Of a stretch of 10,937 bases of DNA, positions 1 to 4,738 are shown one piece after another (position 1 is the stretch's first letter; each line of letters opens with the position of its first letter). This DNA comes from JBGOUV01 sp041477815 (lineage in GTDB: Bacteria; Acidobacteriota; Terriglobia; Bryobacterales; JACQDG01): positions 1-10,937 of the forward strand of contig JBGOUV010000236.1 in NCBI GenBank assembly GCA_041477815.1. The letters run 5' to 3'. The notes beneath the pieces are model-generated. The model had not been told where the DNA came from and searched no databases. It saw only the letters and a program-made list of their open reading frames with translations. The translations under genes were made by a program, and so were the position numbers.

Positions 1-41
1 CGGTATCGAACGATAGGGTCTGCCAGTTCATCTGGGCCAAC

Positions 42-68
42 CCATCCAATATACACCAAATTGGATGG
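42..68. repeat. Perfect 9-bp inverted repeat upstream of the isochorismatase-like gene
   Basis: CCATCCAAT (42-50) is matched by its exact reverse complement ATTGGATGG (60-68) around a 9-base spacer. It ends 16 bp before the preferred ATG at 85 and sits just where a promoter or operator would lie. It could be a binding site for a dimeric repressor or an RNA hairpin. No run of T follows, so it does not look like a terminator. The repeat is seen directly; its role is inferred. Confidence 0.5.
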
Positions 69-69
69 A

Positions 70-78
70 TGTTACAAT
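70..78 (+). promoter_or_regulatory. Candidate extended -10 element for the isochorismatase-like gene
   Basis: TGTTACAAT at 70-78 reads as TGn plus TACAAT, an extended -10 form. The hexamer ends 6 bases before the ATG at 85, so transcription would begin at or next to the start codon and give a leaderless mRNA. This fits the absence of a Shine-Dalgarno sequence before that ATG. No good -35 is visible. Inference only. Confidence 0.35.
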
Positions 79-84
79 GCCCTC

Positions 85-615
85 ATGGCGCTACTCGATC
101 CGAAAACTACGACGCTGGTTGTGATCGACTTGCAGGAGAAACTGCTGCCGGCCATCTGGGAGAAGGAGCGGGTGCTGGGAAACGTGGCCAAACTGCTTCA
201 GTTGGCCCGCATTCTGGGATTAAAGACGGTGCCCACCACGCAGTATTGCCGGGGTCTGGGCTCGACGGCTCCGGAGATCGCCGGCCTGCTCGATCGGGAG
301 CCGATCGACAAGACGTCGTTCGGATGTTTTGGCGATCCTCGGATCACGGCGGAGCTGACCGGGACGCTGCTGGTGGTGGGGATCGAGGCGCACATCTGCG
401 TCTGCCAGACGGTGCTGGGGGCGCTGGAGGCCGGTCATGCCGTGCACGTCGCCGCCGACGCCACCAGTTCGCGGACGGCGGCCAACCTGGAAATCGGGCT
501 GGAGCGGATGCGAGCGGCGGGTGCGGTGATCTCGTCGACCGAGATGGCCATCTATGAATTGCTGGGCCGGAGCGACCGGGAAGAGTTCCGGAAGATGCTA
601 CCGTACCTGAAATAG
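85..615 (+). CDS. Isochorismatase-fold hydrolase (ISOC1/2-like)
   Basis: This is a 176-residue cytoplasmic hydrolase of the isochorismatase/nicotinamidase superfamily. The expected triad is visible: Asp15 in VVIDLQ, Lys76 in IDKTSFGCF, and the nucleophile Cys105 in VGIEAHICVCQT. The GIEAHIC context, the later ADATSSR segment and the C-terminal YELLGRS segment resemble the ISOC1/2 group more than true isochorismatases or nicotinamidases, so the substrate is unknown. I chose the ATG at 85 because it starts directly before the first beta-strand (MALLDPKTTTLVVID). A TTG at 61 in the same frame would add eight residues but overlaps the upstream inverted repeat. No Shine-Dalgarno sequence is evident before 85. 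The gene is convergent with the CpaE-like gene; their stop codons are 22 bp apart. Family call is firm, substrate unknown. Confidence 0.9.
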   Translation: MALLDPKTTTLVVIDLQEKLLPAIWEKERVLGNVAKLLQLARILGLKTVPTTQYCRGLGSTAPEIAGLLDREPIDKTSFGCFGDPRITAELTGTLLVVGIEAHICVCQTVLGALEAGHAVHVAADATSSRTAANLEIGLERMRAAGAVISSTEMAIYELLGRSDREEFRKMLPYLK

Positions 616-637
616 GAGCGGGCGGGCGGTTCGGTTA

Positions 638-1867
638 TTACTCCGCCTTCCGGGCCGGCGCCGGGGAGCCGGTAATTTCGGCGGAAGGCCGGCGGCCCAC
701 GCCCTTGGCGAGACGGGTGAGGAAGGTATGCCAGCCGGCGCCGCTTTCTGACGAATCAGGCGTTACCCGGGTGCCCAGGAGTTGGCGTGCGAAGGCAGCG
801 AACCGCCGTCCCAGCGCGGACTGCTCCGTGATCAGCCGCCCCTCCAGGATCGCGCGGTTGATTTCCTCGTAATCGTTCGGCAGGGTGCAGGCGGCCTGGA
901 TTCCCAGCAGTTGCTCCAATTCCGAAGACTGGAGAGGGGCTTTGCAGCCATCACGGTTGACAATCAGGCGGAGTATCTCCCGCGGCACGTCGAGATCCCG
1001 CAGCTCGCGGACTCTGCGGACGGCCAGTTGCATCGCCTGAAGCTCCCGCGTGCAAACCAGGTAAACTATCTCCGCCACAGCCATAGCATCCAGACAAGAG
1101 GCAAAGATGGCCACGGGCAAGTCACAGACCACCCAGGCATAGCTCTTCCGGGCAGCCTGCAGCACCGTGGGAAGATTCTGGAGCAGTTCCGGTGGAAAGC
1201 TGGCCCGGGGAGGCCCCGTCAGAATGTGCAGGCTGCCCCGCCGGCACGTGATCCGATCCCAGAGTTCCTCGAGATCTGCCGGATGGGCCAAGGCGTCCAG
1301 CAAGGTGAATTTGGGATCGAGTTTCAGGCGAAAGCCGATCGACCCCGTATGAAAGTCGAGGTCCATCAGCAGGACGCGCTGGCCGGAAGCCTTGGCCAGG
1401 GCCGCCGCCAGATGGAGAGCCACCGTGGAAGCGCCGCAGCCCCCGCGGGCCGGCAGGCAGCACAGGAACCGGCCGGCCGACGCTGCCGAGCCGCCTCTCG
1501 GAGAAGAGAACAACTGCGCCTCGATGGTCCCCAGGTCGATGGGAGGAGCTATGAAATCGTGGGCGCCGGCGTGGTGCGCTGCTACGATCAGGTGGGGAGC
1601 CAAGCAGGTGTGGGCGGCAACCAGCTTCAAGTCCGGCCACGCTTTCCGCAGGTGCTCGATCAGGGTCAGCCCCCCCGTTTCGTCGCTGAGCCCGATCACG
1701 ACGCTGGAAACGTGCTCCTGCCTCAGGATCCCATCCAGTTGCTCGGGCGTGGGGTACTGGCGCAGGATGCCGAGGTTCCCGAGGTGCTGCGACTGGCGCA
1801 GCGCCTGTTGCAGGGCCCCGATCACCACTTCGTCCGGGGAGACGAGCAGGAGTCTTCTCTCTCGCAT
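638..1867 (-). CDS. CpaE/TadZ-like ATPase with degenerate receiver domain
   Basis: This 409-residue protein has two domains. Residues 1-115 look like a response-regulator receiver, but the phosphoacceptor Asp is missing (the strand reads VSSVVIGLSD) and the conserved Lys of the last strand is replaced (DFIAPPI), so phosphorylation is unlikely. Residues 130-366 form a MinD/ParA-type ATPase with a deviant Walker A, PARGGCGAST (139-148), in which the usual GK is GA. This is common in CpaE/TadZ proteins. LLMDLDFHTGS (167-176) and VVCDLP (246-251) supply the A' and B motifs. The family places Flp/Tad pilus machinery at the cell pole. A polar tail follows after about residue 366. A GGAG ribosome binding site lies at 1873-1876. 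The gene follows the coiled-coil gene by 24 bp, likely in the same transcript. No pilin, CpaF or TadB/C gene is visible here, so a pilus role is inferred from the family only. Confidence 0.85.
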   Translation of the reverse strand: MRERRLLLVSPDEVVIGALQQALRQSQHLGNLGILRQYPTPEQLDGILRQEHVSSVVIGLSDETGGLTLIEHLRKAWPDLKLVAAHTCLAPHLIVAAHHAGAHDFIAPPIDLGTIEAQLFSSPRGGSAASAGRFLCCLPARGGCGASTVALHLAAALAKASGQRVLLMDLDFHTGSIGFRLKLDPKFTLLDALAHPADLEELWDRITCRRGSLHILTGPPRASFPPELLQNLPTVLQAARKSYAWVVCDLPVAIFASCLDAMAVAEIVYLVCTRELQAMQLAVRRVRELRDLDVPREILRLIVNRDGCKAPLQSSELEQLLGIQAACTLPNDYEEINRAILEGRLITEQSALGRRFAAFARQLLGTRVTPDSSESGAGWHTFLTRLAKGVGRRPSAEITGSPAPARKAE

Positions 1868-1891
1868 CTTCGCTCCGCAGGGGCTGCCGCC

Positions 1892-2494
1892 CTATAGGGA
1901 TTCCACCGAGGCCGGCGGCGGTGCGGTCTCCGGCAGGCATGCCAGCAGCCCGGCGACTTGCTCCAGCGCGCCCGTCACCCGACTGCGGAAGTCGACCAGG
2001 CCGCGCAGGGCCTCGGCCTGTCGGTCCAGACGCTCGACCACCGCGATCACGCGCGCCGATAGATCGTCGCTCTGCTGCCGCCAGGAAACCGTCGCCGCCT
2101 CCCGGGCCCCCTCGGCTTGCTGGAACTGCACGGCCAGCACCTCACACTTCTCCACGGCCGTTCGGACCGACGACCCTTGCTCGGAAACTGCCGCCACCAG
2201 TTGCTCGGTCCTTTGCCGCACCTCGTCCAAGCCCCCGGCCAGGAACTCGATCCGGTCCGCCAGCTTCTGGCTCCCCTCGGAACCTCCGGCGCTGCGCTGC
2301 CGGTCCAGCTCGTGGAGCGCCGTACCCATGGCTCGGGCAATGTCGTCGGCGAGCTGCCGGATGAGCCTGTTCGCGGTGACCTCCTCCGCGGCAACGGATG
2401 GTGGCGGCGGCGTGGCGGGCTCCGGCGCGCTCGCTCCCCCTCCGAAGGACATCCTTTCGATCGAGAACGCCGTGTCGGTAGTAGCCTGTGACAT
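1892..2494 (-). CDS. Coiled-coil protein of unknown function, paired with CpaE-like gene
   Basis: I do not recognise this 200-residue protein. Residues 1-38 are low-complexity and proline-rich (PEPATPPPPS), as in a disordered tail. Residues 40-186 are almost free of proline and glycine apart from a GG turn near 70, and are rich in Ala, Glu, Gln, Arg and Leu with heptad-like spacing, as in a long alpha-helical coiled coil. A short proline-containing tail closes the protein. There is no signal peptide or membrane segment, so it is probably cytoplasmic. A GAGG ribosome binding site at 2501-2504 supports the ATG at 2492-2494. It is followed 24 bp downstream by the CpaE-like ATPase and may act as its partner or adaptor; that is inference from position. 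Its pattern recalls methyl-accepting or apolipoprotein-like helical proteins, but nothing specific can be claimed. Confidence 0.75.
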   Translation of the reverse strand: MSQATTDTAFSIERMSFGGGASAPEPATPPPPSVAAEEVTANRLIRQLADDIARAMGTALHELDRQRSAGGSEGSQKLADRIEFLAGGLDEVRQRTEQLVAAVSEQGSSVRTAVEKCEVLAVQFQQAEGAREAATVSWRQQSDDLSARVIAVVERLDRQAEALRGLVDFRSRVTGALEQVAGLLACLPETAPPPASVESL

Positions 2495-2544
2495 GTATGA
2501 CCTCGCCTTGTTGGATAGGCCCTCTTCCTCTATCCTCTTTTCTG

Positions 2545-3207
2545 TTATCGGCCGGCTTGGCGAGGAATAATAGGGTGGAGATGGCGCAGAAAGGGATTGA
2601 ACTCCCGCTCCCGGCCTAAGGTAGTCAGGGGACCATGCCCGGGGACTATCACGACGCCGTCGGCCAGCGGCAGCAGCTTGTCCCGGATGGAAGCCAGAAT
2701 CTGCCGGCCGTCGCCACCCGGGAGATCCGTGCGGCCGATGGAGTCGCGGAACAGGGTGTCCCCGGCGATCAGTTTGTTCTCGGAGGCCGCCAGCAGGCAG
2801 ATGCTCCCCTGCGTATGTCCCGGGGTATGCAGCACCTCGAAGGAATGATCCGACAGGCGGACGTGGTCGCCGTCCCGCAGCGCCACGTCGACTTGGGGTT
2901 GGTCGGGGGTCTCGATGCCGAGCCAGCCGGCCTGTATGTCGAGATGCGCGGCCAAGTCCAGATCGCGCTCGTTCATGTGGACCGGAGCGCCCGTGCGGGC
3001 CTGGAGCCGCGCCGCGCCGCCGATGTGATCGATGTGGGCATGGGTGATGACGATGGCGGTGACCCGGAGCTGGTGGCGGTCCAGGATCTTCTGGATTTCG
3101 GCGAGGTCGTCGCCGGGGTCGATGACGATCGCTTCACGCGTCGTTTCGTCGCCGAAGATCGAACAATTGCACTGCAACCTCCCCACGGGCAGAATCTCGT
3201 GGATCAT
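2545..3207 (-). CDS. Metallo-beta-lactamase-fold hydrolase, glyoxalase-II-like (YcbL type)
   Basis: This is a 220-residue cytoplasmic metallohydrolase. Metal ligands typical of glyoxalase II are all present: THAHIDH (His56, His58, Asp60, His61), His131 in HTPGHTQGS, Asp150 in AGDTLF and His191 in VPGHGP. The segment FRDSIGRTDLPGGD (153-166) is characteristic of the YcbL-like hydroxyacylglutathione-hydrolase group. The protein lacks the long C-terminal substrate-binding domain of classical glyoxalase II. It likely cleaves a thioester or related substrate; glutathione specificity cannot be read from sequence. I chose the ATG at 3205-3207 (MIHEILPVGRLQCNC) because similar proteins begin here. 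An adjacent ATG at 3208-3210 and one at 3262-3264 are in frame, and the latter would overlap the divergent gene. No Shine-Dalgarno sequence is seen. The coiled-coil gene follows after 50 bp. Confidence 0.88.
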   Translation of the reverse strand: MIHEILPVGRLQCNCSIFGDETTREAIVIDPGDDLAEIQKILDRHQLRVTAIVITHAHIDHIGGAARLQARTGAPVHMNERDLDLAAHLDIQAGWLGIETPDQPQVDVALRDGDHVRLSDHSFEVLHTPGHTQGSICLLAASENKLIAGDTLFRDSIGRTDLPGGDGRQILASIRDKLLPLADGVVIVPGHGPLTTLGREREFNPFLRHLHPIIPRQAGR

Positions 3208-3213
3208 CATCGG

Positions 3214-3220
3214 TATAATA
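3214..3220. promoter_or_regulatory. Symmetric -10-like element shared by two divergent genes
   Basis: TATAATA reads as TATAAT on the + strand (3214-3219) and as TATTAT on the - strand (3220-3215). On the + strand the membrane-protein ATG at 3229 lies 9 bases past the hexamer. On the - strand the second of two adjacent ATGs (3207) lies 7 bases past it. Both transcripts would therefore have almost no leader. Neither side shows a good -35. Divergent transcription from symmetric -10 elements is known in bacteria; its use here is inferred. Confidence 0.45.
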
Positions 3221-3228
3221 GCAGCGTC

Positions 3229-3660
3229 ATGATGGCCATCGACGTAGTGATGCAGTGGCTGCATTTGCTGGGAGCGGCGGTGTTGGTGGGCGGGGCGGTC
3301 TATGCCAGGTTAGGAGTCCTGCCGGCGCTGGCGGAGGTCGGGCCGGAGGCCCGGGCCCAGGCGTTGGGGACGCTGGCGGCGCGGATCCGGCCGGTCGCAT
3401 TCACGGCGGTGGGGGCCCTGCTGCTGAGCGGTTTGTGGAATCTGGTGACAAATTTCTCGGGCAAACCTCCGGCCTATCACCTGGCGCTGGGGTTGAAACT
3501 GCTGCTGGCGCTGCATGTGATGGCCACGGTTTTCCTGCTGGCCGTGCCCCCGGGGGCGAATCCGGCGCGGGACGCCCGGCGGCCGCGCTTGCTGGCTGGC
3601 CTGGCCGTGTCCGGCGTTCTGATCCTGCTGCTCTCCGCATTCCTGCGACGAGGTTTCTGA
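3229..3660 (+). CDS. CopD-like four-helix integral membrane protein
   Basis: This 143-residue inner-membrane protein has four predicted hydrophobic helices at about residues 8-28, 53-73, 84-106 and 120-139. The first contains WLHLLGAAVLVGG, a pattern seen in CopD-domain and related heme-binding small membrane proteins. Histidines at 12, 84 and 96 fall in or at the ends of helices and could bind heme or copper. Whether it handles copper, heme or neither cannot be told. The start is uncertain: ATG at 3229, the adjacent ATG at 3232, and ATG at 3250 are all in frame and none has a clear Shine-Dalgarno sequence. The first fits a near-leaderless transcript from the TATAAT at 3214. Its TGA stop overlaps the ATG of the YgfZ-like gene by one base, which implies translational coupling. 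Confidence 0.75.
   Translation: MMAIDVVMQWLHLLGAAVLVGGAVYARLGVLPALAEVGPEARAQALGTLAARIRPVAFTAVGALLLSGLWNLVTNFSGKPPAYHLALGLKLLLALHVMATVFLLAVPPGANPARDARRPRLLAGLAVSGVLILLLSAFLRRGF
3650..3653 (+). promoter_or_regulatory. Ribosome binding site fixing the YgfZ-like start
   Basis: GAGG at 3650-3653 lies 6 bases before the ATG at 3660-3662, inside the last codons of the membrane-protein gene. It settles the start against an open frame that extends upstream to about 3255 and would overlap the whole preceding gene. Confidence 0.6.
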
Positions 3661-4523
3661 TGACCGGGTACGAGGCGCTGCGCGAGGGCGCCGCGCGGCT
3701 GGACCTTTCGACGCGGGGAAAGATCCGCGTCACCGGCGAGGATCGCGCGCGCCTGCTCCACGCCATGCTCACCAACGACGTCAAGGGACTCGCCCCGGGC
3801 CAGGGGAACTACCACTTCCTCCTCAACGCCCAGGGACGCATCCAAGCCGATCTGAACCTCTGGGTGCTCGACGACTGGATCCTCCTCGACTGCGAGCCGG
3901 GGCTGACCGGCCGGATCTACCAGACCCTGGATCACTACATCATTGCCGACGACGTGCAGTTGGAGGACGTCACCAGCAAGCTGGCCACGGTGGCCGTGGA
4001 AGGGCCGCAGGCGGAGGCAGCCGGCGACGCTCCCGGCGCGATCCGAGCCCGGATTTCGGCGACGGGACAGCCCGGCGTGTGGTTCTTTGTAGACCCGGAG
4101 CGCCGGGCGGAGTTGTTCCCCGCGGTCGTGGCGGCGACGCCCGAGGAAGCGCGCGTGGTGCGCGTCGAGAACGGCGTCCCTCAATACGGGGAAGACTTCG
4201 GCGATACGACCCTGGCCCAGGAAACCCAGCAGACGCGCGCGCTGCACTTCACCAAGGGCTGCTACCTGGGACAGGAGATCGTGGAGCGGATCCGGTCACG
4301 GGGTCAGGTGCACCGGCTCCTCGTACGCGTGTCGATCGACGGCGCCGACCCTCCGGCCTCGGGCACGGCGGTCACCGCCGGCGGCCAGGAAGCCGGCCAT
4401 CTGACCAGCCCGGTCTATTCGCCGCGCTTCGCCAGCTCTCTGGGTCTGGCCATCCTGCGCCGCGAATTCGCCGCCCCCGGCACGGCCGTGGAAGTCGGCG
4501 GCCGCCCGGGCAAGATCGTCTAG
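3660..4523 (+). CDS. ygfZ: YgfZ/GcvT-like folate-binding protein
   Basis: This 287-residue cytoplasmic protein belongs to the YgfZ family, related to the T-protein of glycine cleavage (GcvT) and the mitochondrial Iba57. The signature KGCYLGQEIVERIRSRGQ at 199-216, with Cys201, is the family hallmark. Earlier segments also fit the fold: KIRVTGEDRARLLHAMLTND (21-40), followed by a short linker and an NAQGRI turn near 57-61. Known members use tetrahydrofolate to help make or repair certain iron-sulfur clusters, such as that of MiaB. No aminomethyltransferase activity is expected. The start codon overlaps the stop of the CopD-like gene (TGATG), so the two are probably made together. The TAG stop is followed by a 215-bp leader for the first receptor. 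Confidence 0.9.
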   Translation: MTGYEALREGAARLDLSTRGKIRVTGEDRARLLHAMLTNDVKGLAPGQGNYHFLLNAQGRIQADLNLWVLDDWILLDCEPGLTGRIYQTLDHYIIADDVQLEDVTSKLATVAVEGPQAEAAGDAPGAIRARISATGQPGVWFFVDPERRAELFPAVVAATPEEARVVRVENGVPQYGEDFGDTTLAQETQQTRALHFTKGCYLGQEIVERIRSRGQVHRLLVRVSIDGADPPASGTAVTAGGQEAGHLTSPVYSPRFASSLGLAILRREFAAPGTAVEVGGRPGKIV

Positions 4524-4572
4524 ACTTCGGGATAGGCGCGCAAAGTCCTAGCCTGTGGCAAGAGGAAACCGC

Positions 4573-4586
4573 CCGCAAATTTGCGG
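4573..4586. repeat. Perfect 14-bp palindrome (candidate operator)
   Basis: CCGCAAATTTGCGG is its own reverse complement. It lies 50 bp after the YgfZ-like stop and about 165 bp before the receptor start. A perfect palindrome with an AT core suits a dimeric regulator. No known operator consensus is recognised. As an RNA it has no loop of its own. Confidence 0.45.
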
Positions 4587-4617
4587 TCGATAGGTCCCGC
4601 AGAATCAACGATTTGTG

Positions 4618-4637
4618 GCTCCCACCCCGCGGGGAGC
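4618..4637. repeat. Inverted repeat with inner palindrome
   Basis: GCTCCC (4618-4623) pairs with GGGAGC (4632-4637), and the space between includes most of the perfect palindrome CCCCGCGGGG (4625-4634). An outer TGGCT/AGCCA match (4616-4620, 4645-4649) offers an alternative, larger stem. No T-run follows, so it is not a standard intrinsic terminator on the + strand. Function unknown. Confidence 0.35.
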
Positions 4638-4664
4638 ACGGTTTAGCCACGGACTGCTGCCCGG

Positions 4665-4681
4665 GCTGCGGCTCCCGCAGC
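4665..4681. repeat. 7-bp stem, 3-base loop hairpin before the receptor promoter
   Basis: GCTGCGG (4665-4671), loop CTC, then CCGCAGC (4675-4681) make a compact GC-rich hairpin. It lies just upstream of the candidate -10 at 4692-4700 and could end transcription from the YgfZ-like gene in a Rho-assisted or weak manner, since no T-run follows. It could also be an operator. Structure is seen; role is not. Confidence 0.35.
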
Positions 4682-4691
4682 ATTCCCGTCA

Positions 4692-4700
4692 TGCTAGAAT
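4692..4700 (+). promoter_or_regulatory. Candidate extended -10 for the first Oar-like receptor
   Basis: TGCTAGAAT matches the extended -10 pattern TGn-TAnAAT. It would start transcription near 4707 and leave a leader of roughly 30 bases that carries the ribosome binding site. No clear -35 is present 17 bases upstream, where the hairpin at 4665-4681 lies instead. Confidence 0.4.
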
Positions 4701-4726
4701 CATCCCGTATTGCATTTCGTCTGGGG

Positions 4727-4730
4727 GGAG
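4727..4730 (+). promoter_or_regulatory. Ribosome binding site fixing the receptor start
   Basis: GGAG at 4727-4730, within a G-rich run, lies 8 bases before the ATG at 4739. The residues that follow form a signal peptide, which confirms this start over the open frame that runs upstream to about 4079 inside the YgfZ-like gene. Confidence 0.7.
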
Positions 4731-4738
4731 TGAAACAT

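Noticed and set aside
645..689. GCCTTCC/GGAAGGC inverted repeat at the 3' end of the CpaE-like gene as a terminator
   Set aside because: The 7-bp stem encloses a 31-base loop, lies inside coding sequence and lacks a T-run, so it is not a convincing intrinsic terminator.
2513..2535. GGATAG/CTATCC inverted repeat in the 50-bp gap between the metallohydrolase and coiled-coil genes as a terminator
   Set aside because: Only 6 bp with an 11-base loop, and no T-run follows it on the minus strand, the direction of both genes.
782..2570. Two long + strand open frames (782-1897 and 1392-2570) over the CpaE-like and coiled-coil genes
   Set aside because: The minus-strand reading has clear Walker and receiver-like features and good ribosome binding sites. 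The + strand translations are rich in Arg, Ser, Pro and Gln with no family resemblance.
3255..3659. Upstream extension of the YgfZ-like frame over the CopD-like gene
   Set aside because: The ATG at 3660 has a good ribosome binding site and begins right at the family N-terminus. The extension is Gly/Arg-rich shadow sequence.
4079..4738. Upstream extension of the first receptor frame into the YgfZ-like gene
   Set aside because: A signal peptide and a ribosome binding site begin the receptor at 4739, and the extension overlaps the YgfZ signature in another frame.
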